Of a stretch of 6,366 nt of DNA, positions 1 through 5,706 are shown piece by piece (position 1 is the first letter of the stretch; every line of letters begins with the position of its first letter). The translations under genes and the position numbers were made by a program. This stretch comes from Clostridium sp. CAG:590 (GTDB lineage Bacteria; Bacillota; Clostridia; Lachnospirales; Lachnospiraceae), in contig HF987875.1 of assembly GCA_000431135.1 (NCBI GenBank), positions 25,145-31,510 of the forward strand, in the 5' to 3' direction. Under the pieces are notes generated by a model. The model had not been told where the DNA came from. It worked only from the letters and a program-made list of their open reading frames with translations, and made no database searches.

Positions 1-1131
1 GATCTGGTTGTAAAGGAAAAATGGAAAACAATAGCACACCAGTACAAATTTTATGGTGAACAGGTTACGGATCTATTCTATGTAGAGCCTTCAACGGATC
101 TGTATTCGGAGGTAAAAAAGGATACACAGTCAGCCACGCGTGTACTGAGACGAAATGTGAGCATCAAAGGGGCAAAAGCGCTTTCAGACAATGGTGAGAT
201 GATGGCAATCCAGACGCAGGAATTTGGCGAGACTGCATGGATGCGGGATGGATTGTTAGATAAACATTGGTATTACTATTTAAATGATCTCGCAAAAAAG
301 GCAGACAATGTGCTGGTGTCTTCAAATGCGCGGGATGAGTTTGGCTTGAAAGTAGGCGATACGATCACATTTAATCCGGTATCGGCTAACAAGGCATATC
401 AGGATACAATGGGTGCACTGACCGGAACGATATGCGGGTTTGTAGATGCCTGGCCGGGATTTACCGGATATACAACCATTACAGATGAAGATGGAAAGAA
501 AAAGCAGGAGAGTACTTATCTGGTTGTTGCAAATTACGGCTATGTGGAGAGCAGTTGCGGAGCACAGCCTGCGGAGATCTGGATGAAAACCGGTGGGGAT
601 AACGAAAAGGTAATGGATACGATTGAAAAGAGCGGAGTTACGATTGAGAGCACGCAGGATATGAAACAGAATATGGCACTGGCAAAACAGGCGGCAATGA
701 TCCAGATCACAAACGGTATGCTGACGTTGAGTTTTCTGGTTGTCACAATTCTGTGCCTGATCGGATTTCTCATTTACTGGATCACATCGATCCGGCAGCG
801 GGAGCTGCTATTTGGAATATACCGGGCAATGGGTATGTCGATGAAAGAGATTGTGCGTATGCTGCTCAACGAACAGGTTTTTTGCTCATTGTTGGCAATT
901 CTGTGCGGTGTGATCAGTGGCATACTGACATCGAAGTTATTTATCGCATTGATCACGATCGCTTATGCACCGGAACATCATGTTCTTCCGTACCAATTGT
1001 ACACATCCGTAGGAGACATGATCCGGATCGGTATGATTGTGCTTTGTATGCTTGGTGGAGGCATTTATATACTGGCAAGAATGTTGTCCCGTATGAAGAT
1101 CGCACAGGCGATCAAGATGGGCGAGGATTGA
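1..1131 (+). CDS. FtsX/MacB-type ABC transporter permease, C-terminal part (5' end outside window)
   Basis: The reading frame is open from the first base to TGA at 1129-1131 (376 visible codons). The GTG at 157 is therefore an internal codon, not the start, and the real start lies upstream of the window. Seen: about 235 mostly hydrophilic residues, which I take to be an extracytoplasmic domain, then three hydrophobic segments at about visible residues 238-262, 293-320 and 340-360. Between the first two lies the cytoplasmic motif RQRELLFGIYRAMG, the hallmark of the FtsX-like permease domain, and the protein ends in a short basic tail. Known: such permeases pair with LolD/MacB-type ATPases and work by mechanotransmission, moving peptides, antibiotics or lipids outward or signalling across the membrane, rather than by a classical import channel. 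Two ATPase genes follow in the same direction. The substrate cannot be told from this fragment. Confidence 0.9.
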   Translation, partial: DLVVKEKWKTIAHQYKFYGEQVTDLFYVEPSTDLYSEVKKDTQSATRVLRRNVSIKGAKALSDNGEMMAIQTQEFGETAWMRDGLLDKHWYYYLNDLAKKADNVLVSSNARDEFGLKVGDTITFNPVSANKAYQDTMGALTGTICGFVDAWPGFTGYTTITDEDGKKKQESTYLVVANYGYVESSCGAQPAEIWMKTGGDNEKVMDTIEKSGVTIESTQDMKQNMALAKQAAMIQITNGMLTLSFLVVTILCLIGFLIYWITSIRQRELLFGIYRAMGMSMKEIVRMLLNEQVFCSLLAILCGVISGILTSKLFIALITIAYAPEHHVLPYQLYTSVGDMIRIGMIVLCMLGGGIYILARMLSRMKIAQAIKMGED

Positions 1132-1196
1132 TGGCATTGCCGATAATGTATGTGTGAAGGACAGGATAGCTATGATGGCAGAAAGGAAAAGAACGT

Positions 1197-1880
1197 ATGG
1201 AGTATGCAGAGGTTATGATTGAAGCAAATGGAGTAACCCGTTCATTTCCGCTTGGAAATGGCAAGGAGATTGAGGTACTTCATGGAATTGATATGATCGT
1301 GCCGGCCGGGCGGCTGACTATCTTAAAAGGCCGGTCCGGTTCGGGCAAGACAACGTTGTTGAATATATTGAGTGCGTTAGACCGTCAGACCGCCGGAACC
1401 GTGTACCTGCAGGGAAATGAGATTGGACAGGCACCGGAAGAAGAGAGAGAGCTGCTGCGGCGACAAGATATGGGATTCATATTTCAGGCGGTCGCACTGA
1501 TTCCGGTTATGAATGCCTATGAAAATGTAGATTTTGGTCTGCGGCTGGCAGGCGTCAATGACGACAGAGATGCACGGGTGCGGGAGTGCCTGGAACTGGT
1601 TGGTCTGAAGAACCGGATGAAGCATATGCCGGGTGAAATGTCGGGTGGAGAACAGCAGAGGGTGGCAATTGCCAGAGCGATTGCGCACAGACCCAAAGTG
1701 ATCTTTGCGGATGAACCGACGGGAGCACTGGACACGAACACCGGACTGGCAGTTATGCATTTATTCAAGGAGCTGATCGAAAAAGAAGGAATTACCATTG
1801 TTATGACGACGCACGACACCAATTTGATGGAGTTGGGAGATGTTGTTTATGAGATGGAGGATGGAATGCTTGGGAGGTGA
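1197..1880 (+). CDS. ABC transporter ATP-binding protein (MacB/LolD/FtsE-like family)
   Basis: A complete 227-residue nucleotide-binding protein that powers an FtsX-type permease, probably the one encoded just upstream. Motifs seen in order: Walker A GRSGSGKT (residues 45-52), Q-loop glutamine in FIFQ (97), signature MSGGEQQ (148-154), Walker B VIFADE with catalytic Glu173, D-loop ALD (177-179) and switch histidine in TTHD (206). All catalytic positions are present, and length and motif order are typical of the family. The start at 1197 has an AAAGG-type ribosome binding site at 1182-1186, spaced rather far (10 nt). The in-frame ATG at 1215 is a possible alternative and would remove six residues. 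The ATGs at 1172 and 1175 are in another frame that soon stops. The gene lies 65 nt after the permease, and its stop codon sits inside the Shine-Dalgarno of the next gene, so the two ATPases are probably translationally coupled. Confidence 0.93.
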   Translation: MEYAEVMIEANGVTRSFPLGNGKEIEVLHGIDMIVPAGRLTILKGRSGSGKTTLLNILSALDRQTAGTVYLQGNEIGQAPEEERELLRRQDMGFIFQAVALIPVMNAYENVDFGLRLAGVNDDRDARVRECLELVGLKNRMKHMPGEMSGGEQQRVAIARAIAHRPKVIFADEPTGALDTNTGLAVMHLFKELIEKEGITIVMTTHDTNLMELGDVVYEMEDGMLGR

Positions 1881-1886
1881 TGGATC

Positions 1887-2786
1887 GTGGACGAGAAGAA
1901 GGATATCATATTTTGCGATGGACTGGTAAAGATATATAAGACAAAAGAGATCGAGGTCATGGCATTATCGGGTCTGGAACTTGCCATTGCACAGGGAGAA
2001 ATGATGGCGGTCATTGGAAAAAGCGGAAGCGGTAAATCTACCTTTCTCAACATGGTTGGCGGATTGGAACGCCCGTCCGCAGGAACTCTGATGGTAGACG
2101 GCAAGAATATGAGCTTACTGACGGAAGAGGAACTGGTGAAGTACAAGCGGGATGTCGTTGGTTTTGTCTGGCAGAATAATTCAAGAAATCTGTTTCCATA
2201 TCTGGATGCATTAGATAACGTGGTGACTCCGATGTTGTTTCGAAAGGGTAATAAGGCACAGAAACGGGAGCGGGCGGAAGAACTTTTGGAATTGGTCGGG
2301 ATGGCGGACAGAAAAAACAGTACACTGCGGCAATTGTCAGGCGGTGAACAGCAGAGAGTGGCGATTGCGATTGCGCTGGCAAATAACCCCAAGATCCTGT
2401 TGGCGGATGAACCGACCGGAGCGGTTGATGTGAAAACGGCAAATCAGATATTTGAACTGTTTCGTAAATTAAATGAAGAAATGGGACTGACCGTTGTGAT
2501 CGTAACGCATGATAACAAGATTGCGAAAATGGTTCAACGGGTGGTGCGGATTCAGGACGGTAAGATCAGTTCGGAGCAGATCATGAAAGATGAGTATGAA
2601 AGCAGTCTGCGCAAACTGAGCTTTGGAGAACTGGATCTGTCGGAAAAAACGCATGAGGAATTCAGTATCCTGGATAAATTCGGGCGTGTGCAGTTGCCGG
2701 AAAAGATGATGGAGCAGGCAGGGATCGAAGGAAAGAAAGTCCGGTTAGAGGTTGTAGAAGGAAATATTGTCGTAAAGAAAGAGTAA
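1887..2786 (+). CDS. ABC transporter ATP-binding protein with C-terminal AbrB/SpoVT-like domain
   Basis: 299 residues, about 70 longer than its neighbour. Residues 1-227 form a complete MacB/LolD-type ATPase: Walker A GKSGSGKS (44-51), Q-loop Gln96, signature LSGGEQQ (150-156), Walker B ILLADE with Glu175, and switch His208. A charged linker (about 229-258) follows. Residues about 260-298 read ILDKFGRVQLPEKMMEQAGI and end in GNIVVKKE. This matches the swapped-hairpin AbrB/SpoVT/MazE fold: D-x-x-GRV-x-(I/L)-P, a helix ending in GI, then two short strands. Compare B. subtilis AbrB, VDELGRVVIPIELRRTLGI. The start is GTG at 1887, chosen because a perfect GGAGGTGAT (1873-1881) sits 5 nt upstream; the ATG at 1880 is in another frame. 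The tail could bind DNA, giving self-regulation of the operon, or could simply dimerise the ATPase. Which of these applies is inference. Confidence 0.92.
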   Translation: MDEKKDIIFCDGLVKIYKTKEIEVMALSGLELAIAQGEMMAVIGKSGSGKSTFLNMVGGLERPSAGTLMVDGKNMSLLTEEELVKYKRDVVGFVWQNNSRNLFPYLDALDNVVTPMLFRKGNKAQKRERAEELLELVGMADRKNSTLRQLSGGEQQRVAIAIALANNPKILLADEPTGAVDVKTANQIFELFRKLNEEMGLTVVIVTHDNKIAKMVQRVVRIQDGKISSEQIMKDEYESSLRKLSFGELDLSEKTHEEFSILDKFGRVQLPEKMMEQAGIEGKKVRLEVVEGNIVVKKE

Positions 2787-2791
2787 ATGAA

Positions 2792-2827
2792 AAAAGTCAG
2801 GAAAAATCAAGGTTTTTCTTGACTTTT
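2792..2827 (+). terminator. Rho-independent terminator after the ABC operon
   Basis: The arms AAAAGTCAGGAAAAA (2792-2806) and TTTTTCTTGACTTTT (2813-2827) form a 15-bp stem with one G.T pair and a 6-nt loop. It starts 5 nt after the stop of the second ATPase gene. The stem is A/T-rich, and the descending arm supplies only a short T run, so termination may be incomplete. Confidence 0.75.
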
Positions 2828-2847
2828 GCTATGCCATCTGATATTCT
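2819..2847 (+). promoter_or_regulatory. Sigma-A promoter for rpmG-secE-nusG
   Basis: TTGACT (2819-2824), a 17-nt spacer and TATTCT (2842-2847) differ from the TTGACA/TATAAT consensus at one and two positions. Transcription would start near 2853-2855, giving an rpmG leader of about 100 nt. The -35 box lies inside the descending arm of the upstream terminator, so the two signals share bases. Confidence 0.65.
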
Positions 2848-2957
2848 AATACGGTCGACACATGTCGGAGCTTTTTTTTTGTGTGCAAAAACTTCAATTA
2901 ACGCTTGGGTTTGCAGACAAAAGGAAGCATTTACAATTTAAGATGGAGGTGGAAGTT

Positions 2958-3107
2958 GTGCGAGTTAAGATCACATTGGCATGTACAGAGTGTAAACAGC
3001 GTAATTACAATCTGACAAAGGACAAGAGAGTCCACACAGAGCGTATGGAAACTAAGAAGTATTGTCCATTCTGTAAGGCTCATACCTTACACAAAGAGAC
3101 CAAATAA
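2958..3107 (+). CDS. rpmG: 50S ribosomal protein L33 (zinc-binding, 49 residues)
   Basis: L33 is a small protein of the 50S subunit near the E site. The 49 residues (MRVKITLACTECKQRNYN... to ...KYCPFCKAHTLHKETK) match bacterial L33 over the full length. The two CxxC pairs, CTEC and CPFC, are the zinc-ribbon ligands of the cysteine-containing form; many bacteria also have a cysteine-free paralogue. The start is GTG at 2958, placed 7 nt after GGAGGT (2945-2950). An upstream ATG at 2862 in the same frame would add 32 residues unlike L33 (MSELFFCVQ...). It falls at the head of the predicted leader and has no ribosome binding site, so it is rejected. First gene of the rpmG-secE-nusG unit, an order common in Firmicutes. 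Confidence 0.96.
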   Translation: MRVKITLACTECKQRNYNLTKDKRVHTERMETKKYCPFCKAHTLHKETK

Positions 3108-3131
3108 TTAGGATTACGGAGGTGATTTCAG

Positions 3132-3335
3132 ATGGCAAATGAAAATGAATCAGCGTCTTTAAAAAGAAGCTTTTTCACCGAGCTGAAAGGTGAATTCCGT
3201 AAGATTATTTGGCCTGACAAGAAGCTTTTAGGTAAGCAGTCAGTAGCAGTTATTGTTGCAGCGCTTATAATCGGTTGTATCATTGCGGCAATTGACTGGT
3301 TGTTCCAGATTGGTCTTTCATTTATTATTGGTTAG
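3132..3335 (+). CDS. secE: Preprotein translocase subunit SecE
   Basis: SecE is the small essential subunit that clamps SecY in the SecYEG protein-conducting channel of the cytoplasmic membrane. This 67-residue protein is the short single-span form usual in Gram-positive bacteria. Residues about 13-35 (SFFTELKGEFRKIIWPDKKL) form the conserved amphipathic helix with the IIWP motif, and residues about 36-62 are one transmembrane helix. A perfect GGAGGTGAT (3118-3126) lies 5 nt before the ATG. The gene sits 24 nt after rpmG and 11 nt before nusG, so all three are surely co-transcribed. Confidence 0.96.
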   Translation: MANENESASLKRSFFTELKGEFRKIIWPDKKLLGKQSVAVIVAALIIGCIIAAIDWLFQIGLSFIIG

Positions 3336-3346
3336 GTGGTGAACAC

Positions 3347-3913
3347 ATGGCAGAAGTAGAAAAGAGTAACGAAGCGAAATGGTATGTGGCACACACTTAT
3401 TCCGGATATGAGAATAAGGTTAAAGTTGATATTGAAAAGACCATTGAGAACAGAAAGCTTCAGGATCAGATCTTCGAGGTTCTTGTTCCATTACAGGAAG
3501 TAGTTGAATTAAGAGACGGTAAGAAGAAATCCGTATCAAAAAAGATTTTCCCAGGCTATGTATTGATCAACATGATTATGAATGATGCGACCTGGTATGT
3601 AGTCCGCAACACCAGAGGTGTTACAGGATTTGTCGGTCCGGGATCTAAGCCGGTACCGCTTACAGAGAAAGAGATTAAGAATCTGGGAATCAAACTTCCA
3701 AATAAGAATGATGCGAAGCAGGAGCTTCCTCGGGTGGAAATTGATGTTGAGCTTGGTGATAGCATTAAGGTTATCTCCGGTGCCTGGGAAGGAACCGTTG
3801 GAACCGTTACGGATATCAACGTAGCAAAACAGGTCGTTACGATTGAAGTAGATATCTTCGGTCGTGCAACATCTGTGGAAATTGGTTTTATGGATGTTTC
3901 AAAGATGGATTAA
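3347..3913 (+). CDS. nusG: Transcription termination/antitermination factor NusG
   Basis: NusG binds the clamp of RNA polymerase and modulates pausing, termination and coupling to translation. The 188-residue length is normal. The N-terminal NGN domain covers about residues 10-110, with KWYVAHTYSGYENKV at its head and KIFPGYVLINM and VRNTRGVTGFVGPG later on. The C-terminal KOW domain covers about 133-188, with GDSIKVISGAWEGTVGTV. The ATG has AGGTGGTGA (3334-3342) just upstream, overlapping the secE stop codon, so translational coupling is likely. The long 143-nt gap to rplK carries leader structures described separately. Confidence 0.97.
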   Translation: MAEVEKSNEAKWYVAHTYSGYENKVKVDIEKTIENRKLQDQIFEVLVPLQEVVELRDGKKKSVSKKIFPGYVLINMIMNDATWYVVRNTRGVTGFVGPGSKPVPLTEKEIKNLGIKLPNKNDAKQELPRVEIDVELGDSIKVISGAWEGTVGTVTDINVAKQVVTIEVDIFGRATSVEIGFMDVSKMD

Positions 3914-3970
3914 TTCATCAGACGTGATAAGGATGTGAATATGCATCCGACAATTAGTAAAAAGAAGATT

Positions 3971-4002
3971 GCATAGCAGAATGGATCGGTTCTGTGTTGT
4001 GC
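3971..4002 (+). other. Hairpin in the rplK leader, upstream of the L1 site
   Basis: GCATAGCAGAA (3971-3981) can pair with TTCTGT (3990-3995) and TGTGC (3998-4002), leaving a 2-nt bulge and an 8-nt loop; two of the pairs are G.U. It sits 4 nt upstream of the L1-like element and may stack on it. No T run follows, so it is not a terminator. Part of the 143-nt nusG-rplK gap, in which I see no clear promoter. Confidence 0.4.
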
Positions 4003-4006
4003 AGAA

Positions 4007-4033
4007 GTGGGAGGGCAAGTCCCGATTGACCAC
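4007..4033 (+). promoter_or_regulatory. Putative L1-binding site in the rplK leader (23S rRNA mimic)
   Basis: The fold is GTGG (4007-4010) with CCAC (4030-4033), an asymmetric internal loop (GA on the 5' side, GATTGA on the 3' side), then GGG (4013-4015) with CCC (4021-4023) and loop CAAGT. The pattern GUGGGAG...GAU..ACCAC resembles the L1-stalk region of 23S rRNA (GUGGGAG...GUGAAAUACCAC). Known: L1 represses its own operon by binding such mRNA mimics. The rplK Shine-Dalgarno AGGAGG (4041-4046) begins 8 nt downstream, so bound L1 would hinder initiation. A second copy precedes rplA. Confidence 0.75.
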
Positions 4034-4056
4034 ATGAATTAGGAGGAATAACGATT

Positions 4057-4482
4057 ATGGCTAAGAAAGTAGAAGGATATATCAAATTACAGATTCCTGC
4101 AGGTAAGGCAACTCCTGCACCACCAGTTGGACCTGCATTAGGTCAGCACGGTGTTAATATCGTAGAATTCACAAAGCAGTTCAATGCGAAGACAGCAGAT
4201 CAGGATGGAATGATCATCCCTGTTGTTATCACTGTTTATGCTGATAGAAGTTTCAGTTTTGTAACTAAGACTCCTCCGGCTGCAGTTTTATTAAAGAAAG
4301 CATGTAAGCTTGACAAAGCTTCATCTGTTCCTAATAAGACTAAAGTTGCTACCATTTCTAAAGCTGAGGTTCAGAAAATCGCAGAGCTTAAGATGCCGGA
4401 TTTAAATGCAGGTAGCATTGAAGCAGCAATCAGTATGATTTCAGGAACAGCACGTTCTATGGGAATCGTAGTTGAGGATTAG
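4057..4482 (+). CDS. rplK: 50S ribosomal protein L11
   Basis: L11 binds the GTPase-associated region of 23S rRNA and contacts elongation factors. At 141 residues it is a full-length match. The N-terminal domain includes KLQIPAGKATPAPPVGPALG with the conserved prolines and GQHGVNI. The C-terminal RNA-binding domain runs from about residue 75 to the end (FVTKTPPAAVLLKKA, then DLNAGSIEAAISMISGTARSMGI). The ATG follows AGGAGG (4041-4046) with a 10-nt gap. The gene is upstream of rplA as in most bacteria, but the gap to rplA is 284 nt and holds the hairpin array and a second L1 site. Confidence 0.98.
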   Translation: MAKKVEGYIKLQIPAGKATPAPPVGPALGQHGVNIVEFTKQFNAKTADQDGMIIPVVITVYADRSFSFVTKTPPAAVLLKKACKLDKASSVPNKTKVATISKAEVQKIAELKMPDLNAGSIEAAISMISGTARSMGIVVED

Positions 4483-4491
4483 ACATTGAGC

Positions 4492-4697
4492 ACTTAGCGA
4501 GAACGAGCCATTAGGCGATGTTTGAGCTTAGTACGAAAGCCCATCCTGATACTTAATGAGAGCGAATGAAATGTGGCTCGAATTTAGTAGAATGGATGCC
4601 AGAGAACTTGGTGAAAGCAAGCCGTTAGGCGTAGCTTGAACCTAGTCGTAGTTATGTTGGTGCAGTTGGCGAGGTGCTTTCGAGCCTACAAACCGAC
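4492..4697 (+). repeat. Array of four related hairpins between rplK and rplA
   Basis: Four imperfect copies begin at 4492, 4551, 4606 and 4664, so the spacing is 59, 55 and 58 nt. Each has a 6-7-position stem with a T.T mismatch at position 4, then GA facing GA, then an inner stem or small loop. Copy 1: ACTTAGC/GCTTAGT (4492-4498, 4526-4532). Copy 2: ACTTAAT/ATTTAGT (4551-4557, 4582-4588). Copy 3: ACTTGGT/ACCTAGT (4606-4612, 4640-4646). Copy 4: GTTGGC/GCCTAC (4665-4670, 4684-4689). Copies 1 and 3 share an apical GCC-RTTA-GGC hairpin. Copies 2 and 4 have extra outer stems: CATCC/GGATG (4542-4546, 4594-4598) and GTTGGT/ACCGAC (4656-4661, 4692-4697). Paired bases change together among copies (A-T to G-C, C-G to T-A, C-G to G-C). 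No open reading frame or promoter is evident here. Confidence 0.75.
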
Positions 4698-4722
4698 GTT
4701 GGCTATATGATTATTACATTTG

Positions 4723-4750
4723 GTGGGAGGGTCGCTCCCGATAATACCAC
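4723..4750 (+). promoter_or_regulatory. Putative L1-binding site in front of rplA (23S rRNA mimic)
   Basis: GTGG (4723-4726) pairs with CCAC (4747-4750). The internal loop has GA on the 5' side and GATAATA on the 3' side. GGG (4729-4731) pairs with CCC (4737-4739) around loop TCGCT. The 3' side GAUAAUACCAC is even closer to the rRNA sequence GUGAAAUACCAC than the rplK copy. The element directly abuts the rplA Shine-Dalgarno AGGAGG (4751-4756), a good position for feedback repression. The apical loops of the two copies differ while the stems and purine-rich internal loop are kept. Confidence 0.75.
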
Positions 4751-4766
4751 AGGAGGTTTTTAAGAA

Positions 4767-5459
4767 ATGAAAAAAGGTAAAAGATATGTTGAAGCATCAA
4801 AGCTTGTAGACAAAACACAGGTTTATGATATTCCGGAAGCTGTTGCAATTGTTAAAAAAGCAGCAAGTGCAAAGTTTGATGAGACAGTAGAAGCACATTT
4901 AAGAATGGGTCTTGACGGACGTCATGCAGATCAGCAGATCCGTGGAGCTGTTGTTCTTCCTCACGGAACAGGTAAGACTGTTAAGGTTTTAGTATTCGCT
5001 AAGGGAGATAAGGTAGATGAAGCTACTGCAGCAGGTGCTGATTATGTTGGTGGCGAGGAATTAATTCCAAAGATCCAGAATGATGGATGGTTAGACTTCG
5101 ACGTTGTAGTTGCAACTCCAGATATGATGGGTGTTGTTGGTCGTCTTGGTCGTGTACTTGGACCAAAAGGCTTAATGCCAAACCCAAAAGCTGGTACTGT
5201 AACTCCAGATGTTACAAAGGCTGTTAATGATATCAAAGCCGGTAAGATTGAGTACAGACTTGATAAGAACAACATTATTCACGTGCCAGTTGGAAAGGCT
5301 TCTTTCACAGAGGAGCAGTTAGCAGACAACTTCCAAGCGTTAATAGATGAGATTATTAAGGTTAAGCCAGCAGCAGCAAAAGGACAGTATATGAAGAGCG
5401 TAACATTATCTTCAACAATGGGTCCTGGTGTTAAGATTAACACAGTTAAGTTCCTGTAA
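4767..5459 (+). CDS. rplA: 50S ribosomal protein L1
   Basis: L1 forms the mobile stalk of the 50S subunit, helps release of E-site tRNA, and is the usual translational repressor of the rplK-rplA mRNA. The 230-residue length is normal. Seen: N-terminal KRYVEASKLVDK, then GLDGRHADQQIRGAVVLPHG, the central domain with VVATPDMMGVVGRLGRVLGP followed by KGLMPNPKAGTV, and C-terminal GQYMKSVTLSSTMGPGVKI. The phrase LPHGTGKTVKV is the normal L1 sequence and is not a Walker motif. The ATG lies 10 nt after AGGAGG (4751-4756). A terminator follows at once, so rplJ and rplL are not read from this unit. Confidence 0.98.
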   Translation: MKKGKRYVEASKLVDKTQVYDIPEAVAIVKKAASAKFDETVEAHLRMGLDGRHADQQIRGAVVLPHGTGKTVKVLVFAKGDKVDEATAAGADYVGGEELIPKIQNDGWLDFDVVVATPDMMGVVGRLGRVLGPKGLMPNPKAGTVTPDVTKAVNDIKAGKIEYRLDKNNIIHVPVGKASFTEEQLADNFQALIDEIIKVKPAAAKGQYMKSVTLSSTMGPGVKINTVKFL

Positions 5460-5479
5460 GCTTAAGACGGAATGTAAGA

Positions 5480-5509
5480 GGTCGTCGCATTTATGCGGCG
5501 GCCTTTTTT
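5480..5509 (+). terminator. Strong rho-independent terminator after rplA
   Basis: GGTCGTCGC (5480-5488) pairs with GCGGCGGCC (5495-5503), with two G.T pairs and one or two further A-T pairs toward the loop. TTTTTT (5504-5509) follows. It lies 20 nt after the rplA stop and is a textbook intrinsic terminator ending the ribosomal operon. Confidence 0.92.
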
Positions 5510-5565
5510 ACTTTATAGGAAAATGTACGGATATGTGGCGAAGAGATAGGCACTGGCAATTTCAG

Positions 5566-5594
5566 TTGACAAAAGCTAAAAATTAACTCATAAT
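5566..5594 (+). promoter_or_regulatory. Sigma-A promoter for the small membrane protein gene
   Basis: A perfect -35 TTGACA (5566-5571), a 17-nt spacer and CATAAT (5589-5594) differ from consensus at one base. Transcription would start near 5601, giving a leader of about 105 nt before the ATG at 5707. The ATG at 5593 lies inside the -10 box and so cannot start translation of this transcript. Confidence 0.7.
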
Positions 5595-5650
5595 GAGACA
5601 AAATATAGAAGATGTAAGTTATAATGAAGAAAAAGTATTAAAATTCAAAG

Positions 5651-5685
5651 GATGTACAGTGTTTTTTAATACAGTACATCTGTAT
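5651..5685 (+). other. Overlapping dyads in the leader of the small membrane protein gene
   Basis: GATGTAC (5651-5657) can pair with GTACATC (5674-5680). Alternatively ATACAG (5669-5674) can pair with CTGTAT (5680-5685). The two pairings share bases and exclude each other. The second dyad ends just before the presumed ribosome binding site (AAGGCGG, 5690-5696). This could be a leader switch or an operator; no family is recognised. Confidence 0.35.
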
Positions 5686-5706
5686 GGGAAAGGCGGTTCA
5701 ATACTA

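Noticed and set aside
157..159. GTG 157 as start of the permease
   Set aside because: The frame is open to the window edge, no ribosome binding site precedes it, and an FtsX permease of this type needs at least one further transmembrane segment upstream.
753..1157. Second long frame overlapping the permease, and other overlapping frames on both strands
   Set aside because: They lie in other frames of well-supported genes, lack family features and ribosome binding sites, and look like chance open frames.
2905..2937. Possible second rpmG promoter with -10 TACAAT at 2932-2937
   Set aside because: No acceptable -35 lies at the right distance, and the start site would fall inside the Shine-Dalgarno of rpmG.
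2862..2957. In-frame upstream extension of L33 beginning at ATG 2862
   Set aside because: The added residues are unlike L33, no ribosome binding site precedes the ATG, and it falls at the head of the predicted leader. GTG 2958 has a perfect GGAGGT and gives the exact family length.
4492..4697. CRISPR array reading of the regularly spaced repeats
   Set aside because: Copies are imperfect, differ along their whole length, show compensatory changes and have no unique spacers of constant size between identical repeats.
4930..5000. Apparent P-loop (HGTGKT) in L1
   Set aside because: LPHGTGK is a normal conserved phrase of ribosomal protein L1 and does not mark nucleotide binding here.
5593..5706. 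Longer start for the small membrane protein at ATG 5593
   Set aside because: The codon overlaps the -10 box of a near-consensus promoter and lacks a ribosome binding site; the extra 38 residues look like translated leader.
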